Source of the DNA: Poronia punctata
Taxonomy: Eukaryota > Ascomycota > Sordariomycetes > Xylariales > Xylariaceae
Assembly: GCA_022579005.1 (NCBI GenBank)
Contig: MU401459.1
Coordinates: forward strand, 124,001 to 188,000
Length of the DNA: 64,000 nt
Direction of reading: 5' to 3'
Below the pieces are notes generated by a model, which saw only the letters and a program-made list of their open reading frames with translations, did not search any database and was not told the DNA's origin. This document shows positions 22,644-33,339 of the stretch, piece by piece. Both the position numbers and the translations under genes were made by a program. Position 1 is the first letter of the stretch. Every line of letters starts with the position of its first letter.

Positions 22644-24545
22644 ATGTTGCCGTCTCTAAGCGCCATTGGAGGTGCTTCATGCAGCCTGACCGCGTGCATG
22701 GCCCTCATAGGAAGCCTGGCGGTCCTCACACCTGTCGGTGCTGTGGTCGTGCCCCCGGCTCGCGACGAAACCGGCGTCTCGGCCAGCTTGTTCGATCTCA
22801 GCCAAGTTCAGCTGACCGATAGTCGTTGGACCGACAACCAGGACCGTACCCTCTCTTATCTCAAATTCGTCGACCTCGAACGACTGCTTTATGTCTTCCG
22901 GGCGAACCATAAGATTTCAACCAACGGAGCGACATCCAACGGTGGTTGGGATGAACCGACCTTCCCTTTCCGCTCGCACATGCAGGGCCATATTCTAACA
23001 GCCTGGGCCCAATGCTGGGCTACCCTGCGAGACACAGAGTGCCGTGACAGGGCGACTTACTTCGTTGAGGAGCTGGCCAAGTGCCAGGAAAACAATGGCA
23101 ACGCAGGCTTTTCAGACGGTTATCTTTCGGGCTTCCCAGAGTCCGAGTTTGACGCCTTGGAAGCCGGACAACTTTCGAGCGGCAACGTCCCCTATTATGT
23201 GATCCATAAGACAATGGCTGGTCTTCTCGATGTCTGGCGCCACATCGGCGACGACAACGCCAAGAACGTCCTACTTTCCCTCGCTGGGTGGGTCGACCAA
23301 CGAACGGGTAAACTGGACGGTAACCAGATGCAGAGCATGCTGAACACGGAATTCGGAGGCATGAACGATGTCCTCGCGGATATTTACTATTGGACCGGAG
23401 AGGAGCAATGGCTGACCACGGCTCAGCGGTTCGACCATGCCTCCATCTTTGATCCGCTGGCCGCGAACCAAGACAAGCTCAACGGCCTTCACGCCAACAC
23501 CAATGTTCCCAAATGGATCGGCGCTGCTCGCGAGTACAAGCAGACCGGTGACTCGAAATACCTGGACATTGCGAAGAATGCCTGGGATATAACCGTCAAC
23601 CATCACTCGTACGCCATCGGCGGAAACAGCCAGGCCGAGCACTTTCACGAATCCGACGCCATATCCGAGTGGCTGACCAAGGACACTGCCGAGGGTTGCA
23701 ACACTTACAACATGTTGAAGCTGACTAGAGAGCTCTGGGCGGTCGACCCATCCGCAAACTACTTTGACTTTTATGAGCGTGCGCTGCTGAACCACATGCT
23801 TGGCCAACAGAACCCCGAGGACGACCATGGCCACATCACCTATTTCACCCCCTTGAACCCCGGTGGTCTCCGTGGTGTCGGCCCAGCTTGGGGTGGCGGC
23901 ACGTGGTCAACCGACTACGACTCTTTCTGGTGCTGCCAGGGTACGGGTGTGGAAACCAACACCAAGCTGATGGACTCGATCTACGGTTACGACTCGGATT
24001 CACTTTATGTCAATCTCTTCACACCCTCGGAACTGACATGGGAGGACCGCAATGTGACGATTACCCAGACTACGGACTACCCTGTTAGCGATACCACGAC
24101 ACTGACTGTGGGCGGTTCCGACTCGTTCGACATGAAGATCCGAATCCCCTCTTGGGCTTCGGGAGCCACGATTTCCATCAATGACGAGGAGCAATCCGTC
24201 GATGCCGAGCCAGGTTCTTACGCCACCGTATCACACGACTGGCAGTCCGGCGACAAGGTCACGGTTAAACTACCCATGAGTCTGAGACTTGTCCCGGCCA
24301 ACGACAACGAGAGCATTGCCGCCGTGGCCTATGGTCCGACGGTGTTGTCCGGCGACTACGGAGACAATGGACCGAGCAACAACCCGACCTTGACGCTAGA
24401 CTCTCTCAAGCGCAAGGACGATTCGAGCCTGGAGTTCACTGGCAATGCGGACGGCGGTGATGTCACTCTCGGCCCCTTCTACGAGGCCCAAGGTTACCAC
24501 TATGTTGTCTACTGGAGTGTTTCTGGATCGCTCCCAAGTGCTTGA
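22644..24545 (+). CDS. Secreted DUF1680 glycosidase, GH127/GH146-like beta-L-arabinofuranosidase
   Basis: Single exon, 633 aa, with a hydrophobic N-terminal signal region (SLTACMALIGSLAVLTPVGAVVVP). The catalytic (alpha/alpha)6-barrel core shows the metal site of this clan: E350 and C352 in AEGCNTYNM, and C430-C431 in FWCCQGTG. The spacing (352 to 430) is close to that of the characterised bifidobacterial enzyme HypBA1, where the first Cys of the CC pair is the nucleophile. An upstream Glu in AEHF (E332) is a candidate acid/base. C-terminal beta-sandwich motifs (IRIPSWASGATISIN, VTVKLPMSLRLVP, AVAYGPTVLSG) are normal for DUF1680. The predicted role is release of L-arabinofuranose from extracellular arabinan or glycoproteins; the exact linkage is inferred. 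It lies convergent to a GH43 gene 430 bp away. Confidence 0.88.
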   Translation: MLPSLSAIGGASCSLTACMALIGSLAVLTPVGAVVVPPARDETGVSASLFDLSQVQLTDSRWTDNQDRTLSYLKFVDLERLLYVFRANHKISTNGATSNGGWDEPTFPFRSHMQGHILTAWAQCWATLRDTECRDRATYFVEELAKCQENNGNAGFSDGYLSGFPESEFDALEAGQLSSGNVPYYVIHKTMAGLLDVWRHIGDDNAKNVLLSLAGWVDQRTGKLDGNQMQSMLNTEFGGMNDVLADIYYWTGEEQWLTTAQRFDHASIFDPLAANQDKLNGLHANTNVPKWIGAAREYKQTGDSKYLDIAKNAWDITVNHHSYAIGGNSQAEHFHESDAISEWLTKDTAEGCNTYNMLKLTRELWAVDPSANYFDFYERALLNHMLGQQNPEDDHGHITYFTPLNPGGLRGVGPAWGGGTWSTDYDSFWCCQGTGVETNTKLMDSIYGYDSDSLYVNLFTPSELTWEDRNVTITQTTDYPVSDTTTLTVGGSDSFDMKIRIPSWASGATISINDEEQSVDAEPGSYATVSHDWQSGDKVTVKLPMSLRLVPANDNESIAAVAYGPTVLSGDYGDNGPSNNPTLTLDSLKRKDDSSLEFTGNADGGDVTLGPFYEAQGYHYVVYWSVSGSLPSA

Positions 24546-24735
24546 TTATACGCAGGTTGAGTGCGGTCATTTGATCTCACTTTTGACCGATGACGAAAAT
24601 ATCATGTGAGCAAGGTCATTGGGACCTACTTATATGAAGGATGGCTAAGTACCTTAGGTATGTAGGTAGATAGCAATAACCTAGTCGGTATACAAAAAGG
24701 ACTTGAGTCTAGCTCATAAATGAACACCTAAATGA

Positions 24736-24758
24736 GTGTGTGTGTGTGTGTGTGCGTG
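24736..24758. repeat. (GT)n microsatellite
   Basis: About ten GT units in the 430 bp convergent gap between the GH127-like and GH43 genes. Confidence 0.9.
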
Positions 24759-24885
24759 TATATATGCATAATGTACGTGTAGCTATATGCGTGTTTGTGT
24801 GTACAAGAACTATATTATATATAGGAACGATATCCTTGTCCTCTTCTCCCAAGCCTGTATATACGAACCATTAGAATTGCCGCCA

Positions 24886-24906
24886 CCCCCCCCCCCCCCC
24901 CCCCCC
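24886..24906. repeat. C21 homopolymer
   Basis: Twenty-one consecutive C residues on the + strand, in the same gap. The length may be unreliable in assembly. Confidence 0.85.
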
Positions 24907-24975
24907 TTGGAAACTTGTATCCAGAATATGCTTCAAGCTCATCAACCCCTTTCAATATCCAAAACCCATCTAACC

Positions 24976-26069
24976 TTAATAGCTGATAGATTGGCCACTA
25001 ATAGTGAGCTCGGCACTATACATGACCCGCGCGGCGTCCCCAGTCCCGGCCTCTTTCCGCCCATGGAAAAGGACAGACTGTCCATTCGGATCGATATCCA
25101 GCCCACCAGGGGCCCAGATGCCCTTCCCATCCACAGAGCGCAGGAGGATGCCGCGATTCGTATAAGACCCGTCGATGGTAGAGGAGAAGGCATATTCGAT
25201 ATCGTAATCGTCGCTCGAGTAACAATGCGCGCTGTAGAAGAGCACGTAATTCCCATCCCCGATCTTGTATAGCGAAGGAGCCTCGACGATGCCGTCATTC
25301 GACGCGCCCTCGTTATCGAGGATCTTGGCCGGGCTGCCCTGGAGTGTGAGCGCGTCCCGGGCCATCTTCTGGATCATGATGGGCGTGGAGAGGTAGTCGC
25401 CCGAAGGCGTGCCGCTTTGGCATGTCGTGGCGCCGCCGAGACTGTTGCCGTCTACTTTCCACATGATCCAGCGGTCTGTGCCGTCGTCGTAGCCGGCAGG
25501 GTCGATGACGCCGCCGGAGTCGTCGGCGCAGATCAGGGGTTCGGATTGGGGCGTATAAGGGCCGATGGCGGTGCTGGAGGTTGCGGCGCCGATGCAGTGC
25601 GATCCGCCGGTTTTCTTGGCTGTGTAGTACATGACGTAGGTTCCGTCGTCCTTTTTTGTGATTTTATTTTTTTTAGCTGATGATTTGTTTAAGGGGTAGG
25701 TAAGATAGGTAGTTTAGGACTTACGTTCTTCTGTACATCCGGGGCCCAGATGCCGCCTCCTTCAACCCAGTCTCCGGCATTGGGAAGGGCATCGTTGTCG
25801 GTGAGGGTCCAAGAGGATCTATCGGCCGACGTGGCAACGGGAATGCTCTTGCCGTTGGAAGACGTCGCGTAGGCTAACCAAGATCCGTCACCGTAGATGA
25901 TGGACGGGTCGGGGAAGTCGACGTCTAGCTGGACACCCGATAAACTACGGCCTTCGACTGCTAACCCCCCTAGAGATGTGATATTGGCTAGCCCTAGGGT
26001 AGGAAAGGCACGGTCTGTCGGCAGAGCCGTAGCTAGACCGGTGCCCAAAGCGATAGCGAGGCTCTTCAT
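24976..26069 (-). CDS. Secreted GH43 glycosidase (arabinanase/arabinofuranosidase/xylosidase fold)
   Basis: Two exons, 26069-25725 and 25650-24976, giving 339 aa. The 74 bp intron has a GTAAGT donor and phase 0. The N-terminus (MKSLAIALGTGLATALP) is a secretion signal. The five-bladed propeller shows the three GH43 acids in order: the base in DFPDPSIIYG (D54), the pKa modulator in GGVIDPAG (D165) and the acid in GIVEAPSLYK (E238). GGIWAPDVQKN then DDGTYVMYY is typical of blade one to two, and the intron falls exactly between them. Length fits a single catalytic domain without a carbohydrate-binding module. Substrate specificity cannot be read from these motifs; an arabinan-active role is suggested by the convergent GH127-like neighbour. 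Confidence 0.9.
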
Positions 26070-27741
26070 GGTGGCGGAATCACAGGATATACAGCACGTA
26101 AGGTGATGGTCAGGGAAAAGGGTACAGGGTAAAGGAGGGAGAAGCCCACAGTCCTACGAGAAAACCTACCACGAGAGCAGACGGCAACGACAACGACATC
26201 AACCCATTATATATATCCCGGATGAGGAGGATTCCAAGCGGGTCAACACCCATTGCCAAGTTGGCAAGCCCCCCACGGCCATGCTTCAAGAGGACAGGCT
26301 GCATGGCTTTTTCCCCCACTATGGGACCTGCCTCCCTTGGCGGAGAGGGAAGATGGAAGAGAGAAGCATGGGTGACGTCTGATCGAGACGCATCAGGTCT
26401 GTTAGAAAGAAAAAAAGCCAAGGTAGACGAAAAGGCACTTGTCGCCTCTGCATCTGGGTAAGCTTGCCACGAATCAACGCCACGAATAACATTCCGAAAT
26501 GGGGACGATTCCGGTGCCGGGGGAGGTCATGGCATTTGGAACCGTATGGATGCATAATAGATCCAAGTGGCTCAATCCGAGTCCTATTCCTCTGCGCCCC
26601 CATCCGTAGGGAGACAGACTCCAATCAGTGCTGGGAGGTGATCAGCGAGATCAAAATGTTGTATCACGTAGGCAGGGATGAGGACGGCCAATAACAATTG
26701 TGTCTCATTATATCTCCTGCCCGAACCGTCAGTCAGCTAAGCCAGGCCTTGGCTAGACAGTGCCCATCCGGCTCCCGCCTTGTGCCGTCCGTCTAATCTA
26801 GCATCCTACGAGTAGGTACTCGTAGCCTGTAGGTTGGTCAATGGTCGGGGAAGATCAGACTTGTCCAGATTTGGTAGTGAACAACGGTCACGACCAATGA
26901 ATCAACAGATTTCTCTCCAATCCAATCCCGTCGTATAAATAATAATGGAGACCCGTGCGGAAAACGGCTGGCGTCCCTGTTTAGGCTTGAGCTTAATTCG
27001 ACAGTGGATGGAATAGACGACTGCATAGCCAAGCTTGGTCTGCATACGAATACCGAGTCTACCGTGGGGTTTTGGAAAGGCAAGGTCTATGCGACTCCAA
27101 TGGCGGGTATAATTCCGTTTGTTTGCCACAGGGATTAGACACCATGCAGGGGGGCGCAATAGGTATCTCAGACATTGGATCCTGTTTGCTGCTCAACATT
27201 AGTAGATTAGCGTACGTCTGTGGTCTCTACTGATGTCCATCGCGGGAGAGAGTGAAGCCCGCATGGTAGCTTCAAATTCCATTTCTTATAGTATGTTTGC
27301 ACGTTGTCAATTGAAATATAATATCTTTCTTAAAGGAAACGCTTTTCGTCTCGAGTATATCCGGTCAGCAAACTTGGCCACGTGATAGTCTGACCACGGG
27401 TTGTAGCTGGAAGGAAATCAAATCGATCCGCATAGACATTAGTAACCTCCTCGTTTTTCCAGCTGAGTACGCCAACTACCTACTTTGAGAAGGTCGGGGA
27501 CCAGCTGCTACTTTTGATGAGAGATGGAACGATGCGATGCAAAGTCGTGTCCCCTCTCTAAAAGAGAAGCTGCGTATACTCATACGTCATCTTCGAGGGG
27601 AGATGGAGGCACGTGGGAGAGACGAGGGCGGCCTGAAACCGCTTTACTTATGCGGGACTTGGCGATAGGTTCCCACAATCCGCTGCCAAGTTCCAACGCT
27701 AGGCGCCAAGATGGAAAGTCGCGTCTTCATCGGCTTAAGGC
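26070..27741. other. Intergenic, promoter of the GH43 gene
   Basis: 1.7 kb without a supported gene. It contains a perfect 9 bp inverted repeat with a 2-nt spacer (26806-26825) made of two opposed TACGAGTA-type octamers. Confidence 0.6.
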
Positions 27742-29769
27742 TTAAACCTTTCTGCGCAGTAAACAGTGACGTCCCCATTTCCTCCTGTACTTTTCGGGCA
27801 GGACAGAGTCGGGGAGCCAGAGCACTCTCGACAAAAAGTGCGTCCTTCCCGCATCTAAGAATGGTTCGCATTTGACTGTTTCCCAATTGTCGCTGTCGGC
27901 GACGTAATCTGGTTCGTGAGGCGGTAGAGGGTCCGTATTCTCCGGGTATTGAGTGTCGACTAGGAAGGAGCATTGCTTGAGGCCGACATACTTTGCCATA
28001 TCCTCTTCGTTTCGATCATTCAACCCACTAGTTGGCAACCATGTTCCGCTGAAGACTCCGAAACCTGTGCCTGCCTCGGAGAATTCGCCCGGCAACAATC
28101 CACGGAATTCTGACCGGACAAATTTGGCGTGCATGTCGCGAGGAAGGAAATAAGAGCTGGGAAACCGATACCACTCCTTTCCGAAGCAAACATTGTCGCC
28201 GCGTCTACCGAGGCCCTGTTGGCCGACAACACCGGCGCCGAGCGGTTCGTAGATTGAGAGCGGAGCTGAATATCCAGTATACATACCCAGGATACGGGTA
28301 AAGCCTAAGATCTGCGAGCCCAAGATCGCCCCAACGACCATCAACAATTTGAGCCGCGCCGGAATTTTACCCACCAAGCTATGCGGATCTGGTTTTCCAA
28401 AGGCAGAGAGTAATATGTGTAATGCCATGGCGGCATTCAGGGCAAGAAAGGGGTAGGCAGGGTACATGAATCTCTCTTCCTTATGAGGCTGCAGAGTAAA
28501 GATGGCAAGCCACATATAGAATGGCGCAAGGAACACGATGGTGCGCAATCCCGATTGAAAACCATTAGCCCTTGAGCTAAATGCTTTATGAAGTAGGAAT
28601 AGAGGCAGGGACAATAGTGCAAGAATGAACCAAAGATTGAAGTTGATGGTTAGATTGCGGAAATAAAAAGTCCAAGGCTCTGTGCCGTAGAGATTGGGGC
28701 CACCGGTGGAAGAGAAGATATTGTACTTGACAATATTCCAAGGGACGACCTCGAGCTCGTGATAAAAGAAGGCGTTGACCATCGTGTCGCCAAACTAGAT
28801 ATACGGTTAGAATACGCAGAAGCCAGGGGGCAGGGGGCAGGGGGAACAGTAACTAGTAGCTATAGGAACTTACGAGGAGCAAAAGTGCGGCGACGACGCC
28901 ACGTCCCACGCGGAGAACAGCCTCCCAAAATCCCTCACGGTCACTCATCAAGGCAAAAATAGCCTCTTCAAGTAGGAAAGGCGCACAGAGGGCCGAAGCA
29001 AAAGGCCAGCCCAAGATACCACCGACTGCAAACCACCAGATACCCCAAGATGTCTTCAGGCCACCGCTCCAGTTCATAAAGGCGGCAGCACCCAGGAAGG
29101 ACATGTACATGGCAAAGCTAGAGGGCAGATACGCAACACTTGCGTGGAAGTTTCCTGGGGACGTAATCAGAGCCAACAAGAAGAAGAAGCCCATCCTTGG
29201 ATTTAGCGTAAAGCTGACGACGCGAAATAGGAGCACCTGACATAGCGAGCAAATAAACGCCAAGGCATAGCGAACAAAGTAAAACTCGGCAACCTTGTGG
29301 ATGGAAATCGTCAACATCTACTCGCGGTAAAGCACGATGCGTAAGGTGGAGAAGTAATTTACCTTGGTGGAACGGGGCAACAGTCTACGAAGGTTACCGA
29401 CGATGGCGTGAAGGGATACATAAAACCAACTTCTAATGGCGTAGTCTGGGGAATATTCCCACGTCTGCAGACCGTAGCCGTGGGACAGGTAGTGGGTTGG
29501 TTCCCAATAATTGAATGTCTCATCACAGTCTTGGATGGGGGCCAACAGTGCCGCTGCGACATTCACTACTAAGAAGGCATAAAATGCATTGATGGGTCGA
29601 ACGTAAACAATCGGAGACGTCCTAAAAAGTGTTTATCCCTATTAGCACGAGGGAAGCTGCCCCTGCAGGATTCTCCGAACAAACTCGACTGAACTCACTT
29701 TCTCTTCGCATGCTGGGCGACCGGGTGAACGAACTCCTCCTCCCGCCGCTCAGCTGCCTCGGCTGGCAT
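27742..29769 (-). CDS. alg9: Alg9 alpha-1,2-mannosyltransferase (GT22), N-glycan precursor assembly
   Basis: Four exons: 29769-29699, 29621-29363, 29293-28874 and 28794-27742, giving 600 aa. Introns are 77, 69 and 79 bp. The start MPAEAAERREEEFVHPVAQHAKRK precedes TSPIVYVRPINAFYAFLVVNVAAALL, then the catalytic luminal loop CDETFNYWEPTHYL of GT22 dolichol-P-mannose enzymes. Later landmarks are SPGNFHASVAYLPSSFAMY, GGILGWPFA and the family motif HKEERFMYPAYPFL, with many hydrophobic membrane segments. Known role: adds mannose from dolichol-phosphate-mannose to the lipid-linked oligosaccharide in the ER lumen. The second intron uses a CACAAG acceptor, chosen because it joins STK to VAEFYF; a TAG upstream would leave a 45 bp intron and add seven unusual residues. 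Divergent from naf1. Confidence 0.92.
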
Positions 29770-30508
29770 TGTCTAGGGAAATGAGGAAACGAAAGGAAAA
29801 AAGGAAACCAATATTATTACGAGGTCTCAGCTTGAAGTTGATATTACTTCTTTCCCCATTTGAGAGCTGTTATGTGACGAGACAAGATGCGCAACAATAA
29901 TTGGGAGGAAACAGTTGTTACAACCTCGGGGCTGCCATTGAGAATGACGTTTTATTGCCAAGGTGTTTGTTACTACGAGTAGCTCGCTGCTCTAGGACAT
30001 GTACAGGTATTGTAGTTACCCAGCAGGCCAGCACATGGAAGGGTGCCAGTTTTCCATCCCCAAAGCCCCCAATGATAGAGCAGTTAACGATTCTGGACAC
30101 TCTCACCATATCGATAAACACTCCCGCGCTATGACAGGCCAGTAGCTGTATGGTCTCCACTTAAACTTTTGGGAGGGCGGGCAACTTTATTACTTTTGTT
30201 TTGTCCCTGAACATTGAAACTGCTCTGTATTCATTACTATAACCGACCATTTTATGTGTGATAAGATCTCACCTCATTGTACTTTCGCTTGGGTTGAACT
30301 GAAAATCAATAACTTTCCCCGCGTGCTTTCCTATCCAAATAACCTATATCCTTGCACGATTTCTGGGTTGTTCCTGTAATCCTGCCAACTTGGAATCAAG
30401 AGACGTACAGCGAGTGGCCTGCACGCCACCAATCATACGTCTCGGGAAGATTTCGAGATATCAACATATCTAGGATCGTGGCTATCCGGACGTGACTTAT
30501 AGCCAACA
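29770..30508. promoter_or_regulatory. Divergent promoter region, alg9/naf1
   Basis: 739 bp between the two start codons; both promoters must be here. No specific site is called. TACGAGTA is at 29974. Confidence 0.5.
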
Positions 30509-32353
30509 ATGTCTGGCATCCAGATCCCCGGGCTTACCACATTATTTTCCGTGTCAAAAAGTGGCAATGACCAACCAGCACCCGTGACGGAGGGTCATGC
30601 TGTTGCTGAAGAGCCTAAAGAGGTTACGGAGGCCAGCGAGATGAAGAATAGCGAGGAAAAAGTGGCCGATAGTGTTGCTACCGATAATGTCCCCCAGCAA
30701 CCAGTTTATGAAACTCTACCGGACGCGAATGCGAATGCGGATGTGGACGCAGATCAGGTGATGGCTGACCATCCACCGCCAAGTCCGCCTTCACTTACTT
30801 CGGGATTGGAGGCTCTACTAGGTGGCTTAGATCCCTTGCCAGAGCCTGAAAGCACCACATCAGCTCCGAGTAATGACGTTGATGGCACCCCACAGGGTCT
30901 AGAGAGCGAGAGTGTCGCACATCCAGACAGCGCCGAACAAATTGGAGAGCCCATGGACCATGATGATGGAAATGAGGAAGGAGAGCATCCAGAGTGGGAA
31001 GAGGACTCGTCGCCTTACGAGTCATCCTCCGATTCCAGTAGCTCCGACGACTCGGACGACGACTCGGATGAGGAAAAGGACTACAAAATCCTAGGGCCCG
31101 AGGAGACAGCACGTATATTAATGGAAATGGATGGCGGTTCAGATGAAGAAGGCGAAGGAAAGGGGAAGGGAAGCGGGTCAGGCATGGTACGAACAAAAAA
31201 CGAACTGCCCGAAGCTATCATTCCACGGCCGGATGTTGAAATCAAGCCCGACATGGAACTGATCGAACTCGGCGTCATCGAACACTTTGTTGACAACACT
31301 GCCGTGATTAAGGCGAATACTACCGGCGAATACCAAGTCCTGGACACGGGGTCCGTTCTCTGTCTTGAAGACCGAACTATTATCGCTGCATTAGCAGATG
31401 TCATTGCGGCCGTACGTGAGCCGAGGTATACCGCGGGTTTTCAAAGCCAAGAAGAAATTAAAGCGTTCGGCTTGGAGCCCGGCACCAAGATCTTCTACCC
31501 GCCTGCATTGGCAAACCTTGGATTAACCCAAGCACTCAAAAACAATAAAGGTACAGACGCAAGCAACTGGCACGACGAAGAAGTGGCCGAGGATGAAATA
31601 GAATTCTCCGATGATGAGAAAGAGGCGGAATACAAGAGGCAGTTAAAGGCGAAGAGAAAGGGGGTTCGAGGCGGTCGGGACGGACCAACTGGTCGGGGTG
31701 GACGCAACGATGCCCCCAACGCAGGTCCTTCGGCCGCTTCTGCCGGGTTGAAGTACGACGATGACGACGACGAGGACGGTCCTTATCGACCATTGACGCG
31801 GCCCACCGGTTTCGGACAGAACCCGGCCTCGCATGAAGGTGAAGGATCGAACGGGTTTTCAGCTCACGGCGGTGCTTACCGTGGGAACCGAGGTGACTTT
31901 CGGGGCAGGGGCGGCCGAGGAGCCCGAGGAGGCCGTGGTGGCCGCGGTGGTAATCCGCGTGGCGGACATTCGCTACCGCCGAGACCTCAGGGTCAAGCGG
32001 CTCCAAGTTTCCAGCCATCGCTTCCGCAGCCGTACAATGGGTTGCCTGTCCCCCCCTTGCCGGTGGGTGGGCAACCCTATGCTGGCTTCTCCCCTCAACC
32101 ACAACAATCGCAGCAACCGCAGCCGCCGCCTAGCCAGCAATTTCCATTTCCTTGGCCACCAAACCTACAGCAGGGGTTTGTTCCGCCACCTCCTCCACAG
32201 TTCACTGGCCAGCAGGGTAACAACATGATGTGGTTGGATCCAGCTCTATTAGCAGCATTGCAGAGCCAGGTCCAGAATCAACAAGGACAACAAAACACCC
32301 AGTGGGGAGGGCAGCCAAATAACCAGTGGCCGGGACAAGGCGGCCAGGGGTAA
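30509..32353 (+). CDS. naf1: Naf1, H/ACA ribonucleoprotein assembly factor
   Basis: Single exon, 614 aa. An acidic, disordered N-terminus (Asp/Glu/Ser run about residues 165-190) is followed by the Naf1/Gar1-like domain at about 230-335: TKNELPEAIIPRPDVEI, ELGVIEHFVDNTAVIKA, YQVLDTGSVLCLEDR, then GFQSQEEI and GTKIFYPP. After it come a Lys/Arg-rich helix (KEAEYKRQLKAKRKG), two RGG-rich segments (about 385-405 and 457-487) and a Pro/Gln-rich tail. This is the standard Naf1 layout. Known role: binds Cbf5/dyskerin and nascent H/ACA RNAs in the nucleoplasm and is later replaced by Gar1. The RGG and Pro/Gln tracts are common in fungal orthologues. Confidence 0.93.
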   Translation: MSGIQIPGLTTLFSVSKSGNDQPAPVTEGHAVAEEPKEVTEASEMKNSEEKVADSVATDNVPQQPVYETLPDANANADVDADQVMADHPPPSPPSLTSGLEALLGGLDPLPEPESTTSAPSNDVDGTPQGLESESVAHPDSAEQIGEPMDHDDGNEEGEHPEWEEDSSPYESSSDSSSSDDSDDDSDEEKDYKILGPEETARILMEMDGGSDEEGEGKGKGSGSGMVRTKNELPEAIIPRPDVEIKPDMELIELGVIEHFVDNTAVIKANTTGEYQVLDTGSVLCLEDRTIIAALADVIAAVREPRYTAGFQSQEEIKAFGLEPGTKIFYPPALANLGLTQALKNNKGTDASNWHDEEVAEDEIEFSDDEKEAEYKRQLKAKRKGVRGGRDGPTGRGGRNDAPNAGPSAASAGLKYDDDDDEDGPYRPLTRPTGFGQNPASHEGEGSNGFSAHGGAYRGNRGDFRGRGGRGARGGRGGRGGNPRGGHSLPPRPQGQAAPSFQPSLPQPYNGLPVPPLPVGGQPYAGFSPQPQQSQQPQPPPSQQFPFPWPPNLQQGFVPPPPPQFTGQQGNNMMWLDPALLAALQSQVQNQQGQQNTQWGGQPNNQWPGQGGQG

Positions 32354-33339
32354 TCTTCCTGGTCTCGGGATCTCTGTAAATAGGGCCATCAGTCAATGTA
32401 GCAAATAGAATACCAACATGGCTAAAAGCGATCACACTCGGGGATATAAAAGGCGAACGTTCCCTCACCAGTTATTGTAGCTATACATAGTACAACACCT
32501 GCGTGCAAGTCAGTAAAAACTACCTACGCATCGGCATATGTTTACCTTGGCAGACCTACTCAGGAATCGCCATTTTCATGATCTTATACGTGTAGATAAG
32601 GGTAGTACACGTACTCGTACACGTACAAGTAGTAACACGATGCCCACCGGGCCGGGGCGTTTACCGATTACGCAGCCAGTGCAATTTAATCCTAAGACAA
32701 ACCGATCAAAACATCCACGTTTTCAGCACGTTACAATCAAACGGCATGATGTAAGAATTGCCCGTTGCATGCTTTAAATAGTCCATCTCTATTTTGATGC
32801 AGTACTACAGTACGAGTATTGTTTTGTTTTAGGGAAACGCATATCTTTATTCGTGCTGTTTGCCTTATGGACATGGCATTTTGACAATTTGTAGTACTTC
32901 CATGTACGTGTACACGTAGGTATCCCTGGAGTTGTTGCCGGTGGTAAAGAAAAGGTTGGACTTGCCGACACAGACTTTGAGCATGCAAGTGGTTAAAATG
33001 AAGATCGTCAAACAAAACTGAAGACAAGGCCGCTACTATCTCGGAAGCGCCAAACTACATAAGCTCATAAGCGCTGGTACTATGCACAATTAAGGCTGTA
33101 CGATGGCCCGCCTGCCCGCTTATAGCGTAGCCCTGCTGCTTTGTTTCAAACTATTACGCCTGTCCCGCGCTTCGCATGAAACATTCACAGCATTTCCAAG
33201 AGTTGAGATGAACCTTCTTATCACTTCGATCGGCGGGGAAAGATATCAATTCAGCTGTATAAGACGTCATACCCGTGCCCCCCCCTTCTCTTTCGAGCTT
33301 AAAGTCTTTTATTTGTTTGCACCACTACTTTAGCTACTT
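32354..33339. other. Intergenic, naf1 3' flank to the island edge
   Basis: 986 bp of normal base composition with no supported gene. TACGAGTA-type octamers are at 32612 and 32811. Composition changes abruptly to AT-rich at about 33340. Confidence 0.6.

Noticed and set aside
29318..29362. 45 bp intron version in alg9 (acceptor TAG at 29318)
   Set aside because: Too short and without a branch site; it inserts MLTISIHK before the conserved VAEFYF, whereas the 69 bp version joins STK to VAEFYF.
31536..32102. 188-codon minus-strand frame
   Set aside because: Antisense of the RGG/Pro-rich region of naf1.
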